Shown one piece after another: positions 1 through 8,625 of a DNA stretch of 64,000 nt. The number at the start of each line of letters is the position of its first letter. Position 1 is the first letter of the stretch. Below the pieces are notes generated by a model. That model made no database searches, was not told where the DNA came from, and saw only the letters and a program-made list of their open reading frames with translations. Both the position numbers and the translations under genes were made by a program. Source of the stretch: Roseibium sediminis (GTDB lineage: Bacteria > Pseudomonadota > Alphaproteobacteria > Rhizobiales > Stappiaceae); NCBI RefSeq assembly GCF_008711325.1, contig NZ_VXDB01000011.1:113540-177539 (forward strand). The letters run 5' to 3'.

Positions 1-1463
1 CTGTCTATTATGGCCTTGGCTGGATCAAGGTTGCCTTCCCGAACATGACATTCGGCGCAGCCGTTGCCCTGTTCCTTGGTGCTTACCTCATCCTCGTCAA
101 AGTGGCTGCCGACCAGCCGGATCTGGAAATGGATGACCCGAACGCACCAATGACCGTGTTGCCGCGTCCGTGGGATGTCGCAGTGACAGGCTTTCACTTC
201 CTGTTGCCGATCGTCATTCTGCTCTGGTGCATCCTGGTCGAGCGTCTGTCACCGACATTGTCTGCCTATTGGGCTACGGTTGCGATGATCGTCATCCTGC
301 TGACCCAGCATCCGCTGAAGGCCTTCTTCCGTGGGGGCGGAGCCTTTGGTGAAGCATTCCGTCGTGGCGGTCGTGATTTGTTCGACGGCATGATTGCCGG
401 GTCGCGCAACATGATTGGTATCGGCGTTGCAACAGGTGCAGCTGGTGTCATCGTGGGCACTGTGTCCCTGACCGGTGCGCACCAGGTGGTGGGCGAACTT
501 GTCGAGTTCCTCTCCGGCGGCAATTTGATGTTCATGTTGATCCTCGTGGCTGTCATGAGCCTCATTCTGGGAATGGGCTTGCCGACGACGGCCAACTACA
601 TGGTTGTGTCCTCGCTGATGGCACCAGTCATTGTGTCGGTTGGCGCCCAGTCCGGACTGATTGTCCCGTTGGTTGCGGTTCACCTGTTCGTGTTCTATTT
701 CGGCATTCTTGCAGATGACACGCCACCAGTTGGTCTGGCGGCCTTTGCGGCTGCCGCTATATCCGGGGGGGACCCGATCAAGACGGGTATCCAGGGTTTC
801 GCCTATGACATCCGCACTGCACTGCTGCCGTTCCTGTTCATCTTCAACACCGAATTGCTGCTGATTGATGTTGGCCCGGCCAAGGCTGTCTTCATCTTCA
901 TCGTAGCCGTCATAGCCATGATGTTGTTCGCGGCGGCCACGCAAGGGTACTTCTTTGCCCGCAGCAAGCTTTGGGAAAGCGCAGCGCTTCTCCTGATCGC
1001 GTTCACGCTGTTTCGTCCGGGGTTCTGGCTCGACTATGTGCAGGAGCCTTACATCGACAGTCCGGGCACCGAGATTGCCACGCTTGCGGAGGCAACTCCG
1101 GCAGATGGCAACCTGCGTATCGTGGTGAGGGGGCCTGACTTTGACAATGCGGACAAGATTGTCGATTTGACGCTCTTGCTGCCCTTGGGCGAAGCAGGGT
1201 CCGGCGAGGAACGTCTGAAGAAACTTGGTCTTTCCATGATGGAGGAAGACGGACGAGCCCTTCTGGAAGAGCCATTCCCGGGCACACTGATGTTCGAGAG
1301 GCTGCAGAACTTCGATTTTTATGGTGATGAGCCGGTTGAAGTTGCTGTTGTCCAGACCGAAGCGGAGCGTATGCCCAAGGAAGTCTTCTACATCCCGGCA
1401 TTCCTCTTGCTGATCTTGGTTATCGGGCTTCAAAGACGTCGCACTGACGTTCCTGCGTTCTGA
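1..1463 (+). CDS. TRAP transporter fused permease (DctQ/DctM type), C-terminal part
   Basis: This is the 3' part of a TRAP-type secondary transporter permease. The frame is open to the first base of the window, so the gene begins upstream. The visible ~485 residues are mostly hydrophobic helices. The segment GMGLPTTANYMV (near 540-610 nt) is characteristic of the large DctM-like subunit of the 4TM/12TM fused permeases, which import organic acids with a periplasmic binding protein and an ion gradient. A soluble stretch of about 100 residues near the C-terminus is followed by a last membrane helix ending in a basic tail. The uspA-type gene begins 12 bp downstream, so the two are probably cotranscribed. 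The substrate cannot be told. Confidence 0.9.
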   Translation, partial: VYYGLGWIKVAFPNMTFGAAVALFLGAYLILVKVAADQPDLEMDDPNAPMTVLPRPWDVAVTGFHFLLPIVILLWCILVERLSPTLSAYWATVAMIVILLTQHPLKAFFRGGGAFGEAFRRGGRDLFDGMIAGSRNMIGIGVATGAAGVIVGTVSLTGAHQVVGELVEFLSGGNLMFMLILVAVMSLILGMGLPTTANYMVVSSLMAPVIVSVGAQSGLIVPLVAVHLFVFYFGILADDTPPVGLAAFAAAAISGGDPIKTGIQGFAYDIRTALLPFLFIFNTELLLIDVGPAKAVFIFIVAVIAMMLFAAATQGYFFARSKLWESAALLLIAFTLFRPGFWLDYVQEPYIDSPGTEIATLAEATPADGNLRIVVRGPDFDNADKIVDLTLLLPLGEAGSGEERLKKLGLSMMEEDGRALLEEPFPGTLMFERLQNFDFYGDEPVEVAVVQTEAERMPKEVFYIPAFLLLILVIGLQRRRTDVPAF

Positions 1464-1475
1464 GGAGAAAAGACC

Positions 1476-1904
1476 ATGTACAAATCAATTCTCCTGCCCA
1501 TCGACCTTGGCGAGGAAAGCTCCTGGACGAAAGCGTTGCCGACAGCTGAAAAGCTGGCGGTGACCTTTGGTGCGGAACTCCATGTCGTGTGTGTTGTTCC
1601 CGATTTCGGCAAATCCATTGTCGGTTCCTTTTTCCCAAAGGATTACGAAGGTGGCGCGCTGGAAAAGGCCAGCGAGATGCTGAAATCGTTTCTCGACGAG
1701 CACAATCCGGACGGCTTGGCCATCAAGGGGCATATTGCCCACGGGACAATCTACGAGGAGATCAACAAGACAGCCGACAAGCTGGGATGTGATCTCATTG
1801 TATTGTCTTCCCATCGACCGGAGTTGAAGGACTACCTGCTCGGCCCGAATGCCGCCCGTGTTGTCCGTCACGCAAACCAGTCGGTCATGGTGGTCCGCAG
1901 CTGA
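1476..1904 (+). CDS. Universal stress protein, UspA family
   Basis: A 142-residue single-domain Usp fold protein. It has the N-terminal strand YKSILLPIDLG and a C-terminal SVMVVRS strand. Family members bind ATP or act as small stress-related regulators in the cytoplasm. The usual GxxGx9G(S/T) nucleotide loop is degenerate here (SSHRPELKDYLLGPN), so ATP binding is uncertain. It follows a TRAP permease by 12 bp. Usp proteins are commonly encoded beside TRAP transporters (as TeaD beside TeaABC), which suggests a role in regulating that transporter. A good terminator follows at about 1947-1984. Confidence 0.9.
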   Translation: MYKSILLPIDLGEESSWTKALPTAEKLAVTFGAELHVVCVVPDFGKSIVGSFFPKDYEGGALEKASEMLKSFLDEHNPDGLAIKGHIAHGTIYEEINKTADKLGCDLIVLSSHRPELKDYLLGPNAARVVRHANQSVMVVRS

Positions 1905-1946
1905 TCCTGTGGTCCGGGCACAGTCCCTTTTTGCACATGCGTCAAA

Positions 1947-1984
1947 CAGGCCTCTCGCAATGGTGAGGGGCCTGTGTCTTTTTC
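1947..1984 (+). terminator. Rho-independent terminator after the TRAP/usp operon
   Basis: CAGGCCTCTC (1947-1956) pairs with GAGGGGCCTG (1965-1974), with one wobble pair and an 8-nt loop. TGTCTTTTTC follows immediately. It lies 42 bp after the uspA stop codon. Confidence 0.8.
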
Positions 1985-2056
1985 AGGCGGGAAAAGTGTC
2001 TTATCTAGCAGCTAGCAGACACAGGCAGTGCCGCCTCGGCAGGAAACGGGATTGGA

Positions 2057-2794
2057 ATGCTTCAGGAAGTAACATTATTGGGTGCGGTTCTGGCAGGGCT
2101 TCTGTCATTCGTTTCCCCATGCGTCTTGCCACTTGTCCCACCTTATCTGGGGTATCTTGCGGGGGTCTCCCTTGAAGAACTGGCTGAAGAACGCGCGGAC
2201 CAAGCTGCTGCCCGGAAAGTCTTTTTCACAGCGCTTTCATTCGTTGCCGGCTTCTCGACGGTTTTCGTGATCCTCGGTGCAAGTGCGAGCCTTCTTGGTC
2301 AGTTCGTCAGCCAGTATATCCAGTATCTGAGTTATGTGGCCGGAGCGGTCATCATCGTCATGGGGCTGCACTTCCTTGGTGTCTTCAAGATCGCTCTTCT
2401 GTATCGGGAAGCCAGGGTTCAGGTCGATCGCAAACCGGCCGGTAGTCTCGGGGCCTACCTGATGGGTCTCGCTTTTGCCTTTGGTTGGACCCCGTGCGTC
2501 GGTCCGATTCTGGCAACAATCCTGTTTGTTGCAGGTTCCGAGGATACAGCGGCGCAGGGAGCAGTCCTGCTCAGCGCCTATGCGCTCGGCCTTGGCATAC
2601 CGTTCTTGTTCGCTGCCCTTTTTGCAGGTCCATTCCTGAAATTCATGGTCCGGTTTCGCAAGCACATGGGGCTGGTGGAAAAAGGTATGGGCGTGGTGCT
2701 GGTGATCACCGGCATCCTGTTCCTGACCGGACAAATGGCGACACTATCTTTCTGGCTGCTTGAAACATTCCCTGCGTTTCAGAGCATCGGATAG
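2057..2794 (+). CDS. ccdA: Cytochrome c biogenesis protein CcdA (thiol-disulfide transporter)
   Basis: A 245-residue polytopic protein of the CcdA/DsbD transmembrane family, which carries reducing equivalents from cytoplasmic thioredoxin to periplasmic partners for c-type cytochrome maturation. Both redox cysteines are present: C22 in SFVSPCVLPLVP and C147 in FGWTPCVGPIL. Six membrane helices are expected and the length is normal. It stands alone, between a terminator and a convergent gene. A weak AGGAAA ribosome-binding site precedes the ATG. Confidence 0.93.
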   Translation: MLQEVTLLGAVLAGLLSFVSPCVLPLVPPYLGYLAGVSLEELAEERADQAAARKVFFTALSFVAGFSTVFVILGASASLLGQFVSQYIQYLSYVAGAVIIVMGLHFLGVFKIALLYREARVQVDRKPAGSLGAYLMGLAFAFGWTPCVGPILATILFVAGSEDTAAQGAVLLSAYALGLGIPFLFAALFAGPFLKFMVRFRKHMGLVEKGMGVVLVITGILFLTGQMATLSFWLLETFPAFQSIG

Positions 2795-2828
2795 CTTGGA
2801 CGGAATTTTGGATTGAGCTTGAGCGCGA

Positions 2829-3866
2829 TCAGTTGCGTGCGGTGGTCGCGGTCAGTGCATCGCCGCTGAAGAGCGCCGGATGGCACTTGTCGCTGACTTC
2901 CAGCAGGCGCAGGCAGGCAACCGCAGCATCAGCTGCATTGCCAAAAGGCCCTACAAGGAGCGTGAGGGGAGCATCCGCCGCACCTTCCGATGCCAGCAGC
3001 GGTTGAAGATCGCGCATGCGATCATCATTTTGTTCCTTGAACTTGCCCCATGCGACAATCGCGTCTTCGCGGGTTTCGTAAGTGCCGATGGCAGCGCCAA
3101 AGGTCGAACTGTTGAGGCTTGATCCGCCCGTTGTGTTCAAGCGACCGACTGGTTTTGAAGGAAGAACGACACGCGGCTTTTCCTCGGGCGTCGCAACATG
3201 GTGCGCAGGATCAATCGAGCCGGTAATCGTCGGCGGCGTTGGATCCGTCGGCAATGTGACCAGTTTCACAGGAGATTGCGCCACAACAAAGCTCTCTTCC
3301 TGAGGTGCTTGCTGCATTGGCATCGGACGTGGCGCCTGAACGACCTGCTGTTCCAGCTCATTGGGCGTATCGCGAAACTGGACTGCGGTTTTCACCGTGA
3401 CGCTTTTTTCAGGAGGCTTGCTTGTGTCACTTGCCATCTGGGTATTGGTTCGCAGATCATCTTCCAGCGCAGCGATGCGTGTGGAATAGATCCGGTTCTG
3501 TTCACTCAAGCTTTCAAGGCGGCGCCGCATTTCAACGACTTGGAGCTGAAGCGTTTCCAGATGGCTTGCCACTTCATCCGGTTTGGCATTCGAAGGTGAG
3601 CCTGGTGGAAGCACACCGACGCTGACAGCGTAGGGATTGTTCACCGATGCTGTCGTGGACACCGGCCCGGGGGCAGGCAGTGGAAGCCCGCTCACTGCGA
3701 AGCGGCTGCCAAAATTATCCGGTGCATTGGCAAACTGTACGGACGCAACACCGACTGAGCCAAACAGAATCGCCGCAACCGCCCAGCTGGCGACCGAAAG
3801 CCGCTGCGGCGTCAGGGTTTCTTGAACCTTGTCGCGGGTCGATTTCTTTGGCTTGGGATCCAGCAA
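2829..3866 (-). CDS. Membrane-anchored coiled-coil protein with C-terminal SPOR-like domain
   Basis: 345 residues. A short basic N-terminus precedes one membrane helix (about residues 24-46). Then come a Pro/Ser linker, a predicted coiled coil (about 97-140, with regular Leu/Met spacing in LQLQVVEMRRRLESL), a long Pro/Thr-rich linker and a C-terminal module (about 255-335). That module's pattern (FGAAIGTYETREDA, then LLVGPFGNAADA) resembles SPOR domains, which bind septal peptidoglycan. The layout suggests an inner-membrane protein reaching into the periplasm, possibly at division sites. The start is TTG with GGAAG 8 nt upstream; no nearby ATG is better. Convergent with ccdA. The specific function is unknown. 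Confidence 0.75.
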   Translation of the reverse strand: MLDPKPKKSTRDKVQETLTPQRLSVASWAVAAILFGSVGVASVQFANAPDNFGSRFAVSGLPLPAPGPVSTTASVNNPYAVSVGVLPPGSPSNAKPDEVASHLETLQLQVVEMRRRLESLSEQNRIYSTRIAALEDDLRTNTQMASDTSKPPEKSVTVKTAVQFRDTPNELEQQVVQAPRPMPMQQAPQEESFVVAQSPVKLVTLPTDPTPPTITGSIDPAHHVATPEEKPRVVLPSKPVGRLNTTGGSSLNSSTFGAAIGTYETREDAIVAWGKFKEQNDDRMRDLQPLLASEGAADAPLTLLVGPFGNAADAAVACLRLLEVSDKCHPALFSGDALTATTARN

Positions 3867-4033
3867 TGAACGGCTTCCAGCTTAAAAAACGAATCTCTAG
3901 ATGATCAGGCTGTATTTCAGCCCATTTAAGGTTAATGAACAACGAATGTTAGAAAGATGCCCCCTGAGAACTTTCACATTTTGCCAAAGAAAGGCATACC
4001 TGCGGGGCAATTCATCCAATCGGGAAAAACTGC

Positions 4034-5389
4034 ATGTCTGACCGTACCTGTCTCTCCGTTGTTCTGGCTGCCGGACTGGGCACCAGAATGCGTTCCTCTT
4101 TGCCCAAAGTCATGCACGAGATCGGCGGTTTGCCTTTGGTCGGTCATGTTCTGAAGGCACTTGCGGAGGCAGGGTCAAGCGAAGTCGCCGTTGTCGTGGG
4201 CCCGGACATGCCAGAGCTGGAACAGACCGTTTCAGCACTCAGCCCTTCCGCCAGATGCTATGTTCAAAGCGATCGGCTCGGCACGGCTCACGCGGCCCTC
4301 GCTGCCCGTGAGGCGCTTTCCGGGTCGAACGATGACGTTCTGGTTCTGTTCGGGGATACGCCGCTTGTGACGGCTGAGACCGTCGCAAACGTGCGAAAGA
4401 GGCTGGCTGCCGGGGCTGATGTGGTTGTGGTCGGCTTTGAGGCCGCAGATCCGTTTGGCTATGGCCGACTTCTCATGGAGGGCGAACAGCTTCTCGCAAT
4501 TCGTGAAGAGAAGGACGCATCCGTCGAAGAACGCAAGGTTACCTTCTGCAACTCCGGCATCATGGGTTTTTCCGGCAGCAAGATCCTCGGGTTGTTGGAC
4601 GCAATCGGGAATGCAAATTCAAAGGGCGAGTACTATCTGACGGATGCAGTTGAGATTGCGAACCGTGACGGGCTGAAAGTCGTGGCGGTTGCGGCGCCCG
4701 AAGATGAGGTGCAGGGGATTAACACCCGGGCACAACTCGCTATCTGCGAAGGTGTTTTTCAGGAGCGTCGACGGGCATTCGCCATGGAAAACGGAGCAAC
4801 CCTGCGCGCGCCACAGACCGTGTTCTTCTCCCATGATACGATCATCGGTGAAGATGTAATCATCGAGCAAAACGTCGTATTCGGTCCGGGAGTTCGGGTT
4901 CAAAATGGCACAGAAATTCGCGCGTTCAGCCATCTTGAGGGCGCCGTCGTTGGTACAGAGTCTCGCGTGGGGCCTTTCGCCCGTCTTCGTCCGGGAGCAA
5001 ACCTTGAGGGCAAGAACCACGTCGGAAACTTTGTTGAAGTCAAGAATGCATCGGTCGGCCTGGGGGCCAAAATCAACCATCTTTCCTATGTCGGTGACGC
5101 CAAGGTGGGCGCAAAATCCAACATCGGCGCGGGGACGATTACCTGCAACTACGACGGCTTCAACAAGCATCTCACCGAGATCGGCGAGGGGAGTTTTGTC
5201 GGGTCCAACAGCACTCTGGTCGCCCCCTTGTCGCTTGGGTCAGGCGCCTATATCGCAGCTGGCAGTGTTGTTACAGAAAACGTTCCGGACGAAGCCCTTG
5301 CGATCGGTCGCGGCAGGCAGGTCGTGAAGAATGGCCTGGGCAAGAAACTGCGAGCCCGGTTTCAGGCGATCAAGGATGCGAAGCGCTAG
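4034..5389 (+). CDS. glmU: Bifunctional UDP-GlcNAc pyrophosphorylase / GlcN-1-P acetyltransferase GlmU
   Basis: 451 residues, normal for GlmU. It acetylates glucosamine-1-phosphate and then makes UDP-GlcNAc for peptidoglycan and lipid A. The N-terminal nucleotidyltransferase domain opens with LAAGLGTRM and a following Lys (SLPKVMHEI). The C-terminal half is a left-handed beta-helix of hexapeptide repeats with the acetyltransferase motifs GPFARLRPG and NHLSYVGDA. It is followed by glmS, the preceding step in the pathway, after a 115-bp gap that holds two hairpins. Confidence 0.97.
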   Translation: MSDRTCLSVVLAAGLGTRMRSSLPKVMHEIGGLPLVGHVLKALAEAGSSEVAVVVGPDMPELEQTVSALSPSARCYVQSDRLGTAHAALAAREALSGSNDDVLVLFGDTPLVTAETVANVRKRLAAGADVVVVGFEAADPFGYGRLLMEGEQLLAIREEKDASVEERKVTFCNSGIMGFSGSKILGLLDAIGNANSKGEYYLTDAVEIANRDGLKVVAVAAPEDEVQGINTRAQLAICEGVFQERRRAFAMENGATLRAPQTVFFSHDTIIGEDVIIEQNVVFGPGVRVQNGTEIRAFSHLEGAVVGTESRVGPFARLRPGANLEGKNHVGNFVEVKNASVGLGAKINHLSYVGDAKVGAKSNIGAGTITCNYDGFNKHLTEIGEGSFVGSNSTLVAPLSLGSGAYIAAGSVVTENVPDEALAIGRGRQVVKNGLGKKLRARFQAIKDAKR

Positions 5390-5413
5390 GTGCAATCAAT
5401 CAATCCGTACAGT

Positions 5414-5446
5414 CCCTGTTATTTTCTGCAACAGGGTTTGATTTCA
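5414..5446 (+). terminator. Terminator-like hairpin between glmU and glmS
   Basis: CCCTGTT (5414-5420) pairs with AACAGGG (5430-5436), followed by TTTGATTTC. The stem is 7 bp and the T-tract is interrupted, so termination may be partial. Confidence 0.5.
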
Positions 5447-5452
5447 ACATTG

Positions 5453-5480
5453 GACAGCCTCTCGTCTAAAGGAGGCTGTC
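5453..5480 (+). promoter_or_regulatory. Hairpin that buries the GGAGG ribosome-binding site before glmS
   Basis: GACAGCCTC (5453-5461) and GAGGCTGTC (5472-5480) are perfect 9-bp complements around a 10-nt loop. The right arm contains most of the only strong Shine-Dalgarno sequence before glmS (AAAGGAGG, 5468-5475). In the folded RNA that site would be paired. The catalytic start ATG-TGC lies at 5505, 25 nt beyond the stem. Translational control of glmS is inferred, not shown. Confidence 0.55.
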
Positions 5481-5504
5481 TTGTCATTTATGGGAAATTT
5501 GCTG

Positions 5505-7331
5505 ATGTGCGGAATTGTCGGGATTCTTGGTCGTGAAAACGTTGCGCCCTTGATGTTGGACGCTTTGAAACGACTGGAATACCGCGGATACGATTCCGCA
5601 GGTGTTGCGACTTTGGCTGGCGGATCAATCGAGAGAAAACGGGCGGAGGGAAAGCTTCGTAATCTCGAAGAGGTCCTGCGCGGAGCGCCGCTTGAGGGGC
5701 AAGTTGGGATCGGCCACACGCGTTGGGCCACCCATGGTGTCCCGAGCGTGCGCAACGCCCATCCGCATATGGCGGGAAAGGTTGCCGTTGTTCATAACGG
5801 GATCATCGAAAACTACCGTGAACTGCGTGAAGAAATTGTCGCTGCGGGCGAAGTCCTGACCTCGGACACGGATACCGAAGTCGTTGCACATCTGGTCAAT
5901 CTTGAACTCGCAAAAGGTCTGTCGCCACAGTCTGCAGTCGCTGTAGTCCTGCCGCGACTGACCGGTGCATTTGCCCTTGCGCTGCTGTTTGCCGGTGAGG
6001 ACAACCTGTTGATTGGAGCGCGGCGCGGTTCACCGCTTGCAATCGGCCATGGCGACGGCGAAATGTTCCTGGGTTCGGACGCCATCGCTCTTTCTCCCTT
6101 CACCGACCGCATCACCTATCTTGAAGAAGGTGACTGGGCGGTTGTTACCCGTAGCAGCCTTGATATTTTCGACGCACAAAATGCGCCGGTCGTTCGTCAG
6201 GAAGCCAAGTCTTCTGTCAGTTCTTCGATGATCGACAAGGGCAACTACCGCCACTTCATGGCAAAGGAAATCCACGAGCAACCGGAAGTCCTCGGCCACA
6301 CGTTGTCGCATTATCTTGATCTTGGGGCGGGCAAGGTACGCATTCCCGACGCGAACCGCATCGATTTTGCCAAATTGAACAGAGTGGTCATTTCTGCCTG
6401 CGGAACCGCCTACTATGCCGGTCTGGTGGCGAAATACTGGTTTGAAAAATACGCACGGCTGCCGGTGGAAATAGATGTCGCATCTGAATTCCGATATCGG
6501 GAAACTCCGATTGTCGATACGGATTGCGCCATCTTCATTTCACAGTCTGGCGAGACGGCGGATACGCTCGCATCCCTGCGTTATTGCAAGGAAAATGGTG
6601 CAGCCATCGCTGCAGTCGTGAATGTTCCGGAAAGCACGATTGCGCGCGAATCCGACGTCATTTTCCCGACCCTTGCCGGACCGGAAATTGGTGTGGCTTC
6701 CACGAAGGCGTTTACCTGTCAGTTGGCCGTTTTGGCGTCCATTGCCGTGCATGCCGGACATCAAAGAGGTGTTCTGACTGACGAAAAGGTGGCAGAACTC
6801 GTTCGTGCGCTATCTGAAGTACCCAACCTCGCTCTGGCGGCCCTGAAACTGGAGCCGCAGATCGAAACTTTCGCCCATCCGCTTTCACGGGCCTCTGATG
6901 CGCTTTATCTGGGGCGCGGCACGAACTATCCGCTGGCACTGGAAGGCGCGCTCAAACTGAAAGAACTTTCCTACATTCATGCGGAAGGTTATGCGGCGGG
7001 CGAACTCAAGCATGGACCGATTGCGCTGATCGACGAAGACATGACCGTGTTCGTGATTGCCCCGCATGACGGTATCTATGAGAAAACCGTTTCAAACATG
7101 CAGGAAGTCGCGGCACGCGGTGGCAAGATTGTCCTGATTACGGACGAAAAGGGAGCCGGAGCTGAAACGGACGCGGCTCAGAGCAAGATTGTCATGCCGG
7201 ATACGCATGAAATCGCAGCTCCCATCATTTACGCCCTGCCGATCCAGATGCTTGCCTACCACACGGCTGTATTCATGGGGACAGATGTGGACCAGCCGCG
7301 CAATCTCGCCAAATCGGTGACGGTGGAATAG
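5505..7331 (+). CDS. glmS: Glutamine--fructose-6-phosphate aminotransferase GlmS
   Basis: Makes glucosamine-6-phosphate from fructose-6-phosphate and glutamine, the first committed step to UDP-GlcNAc. The start is set at ATG 5505 because the next codon gives the Cys that must become the N-terminal nucleophile (MCGIVGI), giving 608 residues. The glutaminase domain occupies the first ~240 residues. Two SIS sugar-isomerase domains follow (ISQSGETADTL and ELKHGPIALID), and the C-terminus ends LAKSVTVE as in the family. A TTG at 5481 is better spaced from the strong GGAGG site but would add eight residues before the Cys. The ATG has only a weak GGGAAA upstream. Confidence 0.95.
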   Translation: MCGIVGILGRENVAPLMLDALKRLEYRGYDSAGVATLAGGSIERKRAEGKLRNLEEVLRGAPLEGQVGIGHTRWATHGVPSVRNAHPHMAGKVAVVHNGIIENYRELREEIVAAGEVLTSDTDTEVVAHLVNLELAKGLSPQSAVAVVLPRLTGAFALALLFAGEDNLLIGARRGSPLAIGHGDGEMFLGSDAIALSPFTDRITYLEEGDWAVVTRSSLDIFDAQNAPVVRQEAKSSVSSSMIDKGNYRHFMAKEIHEQPEVLGHTLSHYLDLGAGKVRIPDANRIDFAKLNRVVISACGTAYYAGLVAKYWFEKYARLPVEIDVASEFRYRETPIVDTDCAIFISQSGETADTLASLRYCKENGAAIAAVVNVPESTIARESDVIFPTLAGPEIGVASTKAFTCQLAVLASIAVHAGHQRGVLTDEKVAELVRALSEVPNLALAALKLEPQIETFAHPLSRASDALYLGRGTNYPLALEGALKLKELSYIHAEGYAAGELKHGPIALIDEDMTVFVIAPHDGIYEKTVSNMQEVAARGGKIVLITDEKGAGAETDAAQSKIVMPDTHEIAAPIIYALPIQMLAYHTAVFMGTDVDQPRNLAKSVTVE

Positions 7332-7721
7332 TTAGCCGTTCTCTGGCGCTGTTTGAAGGCTGGAGGGCCGCGACATGACGTAGGCGGCGCACCCGATGAG
7401 GGACGCCGCCACCACCAGAGCCAGCCAAAGCTCGGGATGGACCCGCCACAAGAACAACCCAAATCCCAAGGTCATTCCGCCGACCGCGAAGGCCTTGGCC
7501 TTTTTTGAGATGATGCCGTGCTCGCGCCATGCGACCACAGACGGCCCGACGGTCGGGTGATTGAGGATCTTCTCCTCAAGCTTCGGCGACGACCTCGCGA
7601 AACATCCTGCTGCGAAAATGAAAAAGATGGTGGACGGCAACAGAGGCAGGATCGCGCCGACGATCCCGATAGCCACGTTCACAAATCCAAGCACGAGAAA
7701 CGTTGTTCTGTGCAAACTCAA
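7332..7721 (-). CDS. YbaN/DUF454 family inner-membrane protein
   Basis: 129 residues with an N-terminal helix pair (LVLGFVNVAIGIVGAILP, LLPSTIFFIFAAGCFARSSP) and a C-terminal helix pair. The motif LPLLPST...CFARSSPKL followed by LNHP is the YbaN (DUF454) signature. The family's function is not established. Its stop codon abuts the glmS stop, so the two genes converge with no spacer. Confidence 0.85.
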   Translation of the reverse strand: MSLHRTTFLVLGFVNVAIGIVGAILPLLPSTIFFIFAAGCFARSSPKLEEKILNHPTVGPSVVAWREHGIISKKAKAFAVGGMTLGFGLFLWRVHPELWLALVVAASLIGCAAYVMSRPSSLQTAPENG

Positions 7722-7856
7722 TCTCCACCCATCGCTGCTAAGCTGTTCACGGCAAAAAAATACTCAGGAAAACCATACCGGATTCCATTATAGGATCCTA
7801 TGTAAGAGCTGACAGGGCAGTTGACCACAGTCAGATAAAGAAATTGGGCATTGTGA

Positions 7857-8618
7857 ATGACAGGGCATCAGGAAAAGAATGAAGCGGAAGTGGTCCATCA
7901 TCGGGTGCGTTTCATCACTCGTCTGCGAAACTATTTTCTGACCGGGCTGGTTATCGCAGGTCCCATCGGCATCACGCTCTGGTTGACTTGGACATTCATC
8001 AATTGGGTGGACGGATGGGTAACACCGCTGGTCCCGCGCATCTATCACCCGGAAACCTATTTGCCATTCAGCATTCCCGGTTTTGGATTGATCGTCGCGA
8101 TCTTCCTTTTGACAATCGTCGGCTTTCTGGCGGCGAACTTTGCCGGTCGCAGTCTTATCTCGTTCGGCGAGTCCCTGGTCGGACGAATGCCGCTTGTGCG
8201 CAATCTCTACAGCGGCCTGAAGCAGATCTTCGAGACAGTTCTGGATGAACGCGGCAGCTCCTTTTCAAAGGCTGCCTTGCTCGAATATCCACGCCGCGGT
8301 CTTTGGGCGATCGTGTTCATCTCCACCGAAACCAAGGGGGAGGTTGCACGTCGGTTGAACGAAAAGGCCAACATGGTCTCGGTTTTTCTGCCGACCACGC
8401 CCAATCCGACTTCAGGCTTTCTTCTCTTCGTGCCCAAGGATGACGTGATCGAATTGTCCATGTCGGTCGAAGATGCGGCGAAGCTCGTAATCTCCGCTGG
8501 TCTGGTAAACCCGAGCTATCCGGAATTGCTGGAAGAATTCATGGACGAAGACGGCAAGGCCAAATCATCCGGCAAGGATCAGATCAAGCGGGTAAATCCG
8601 GAAAACGAAAACGCCTGA
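7857..8618 (+). CDS. DUF502 family membrane protein
   Basis: 253 residues with two N-terminal membrane helices (about residues 24-45 and 75-95) and a cytoplasmic domain carrying the DUF502 features GRMPLVRNLYSGLKQI and LPTTPNPTSGFLLFVP. The family is widespread in proteobacteria and its molecular function is unknown. It converges with recG, 7 bp away. The C-terminus is charged and probably disordered. Confidence 0.88.
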   Translation: MTGHQEKNEAEVVHHRVRFITRLRNYFLTGLVIAGPIGITLWLTWTFINWVDGWVTPLVPRIYHPETYLPFSIPGFGLIVAIFLLTIVGFLAANFAGRSLISFGESLVGRMPLVRNLYSGLKQIFETVLDERGSSFSKAALLEYPRRGLWAIVFISTETKGEVARRLNEKANMVSVFLPTTPNPTSGFLLFVPKDDVIELSMSVEDAAKLVISAGLVNPSYPELLEEFMDEDGKAKSSGKDQIKRVNPENENA

Positions 8619-8625
8619 TCCGGGC

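Noticed and set aside
249..1433. Long minus-strand frame of 394 codons opposite the TRAP permease
   Set aside because: Composition rich in His, Gln, Asp and Arg is the mirror of a hydrophobic membrane protein; no start signal and no motif.
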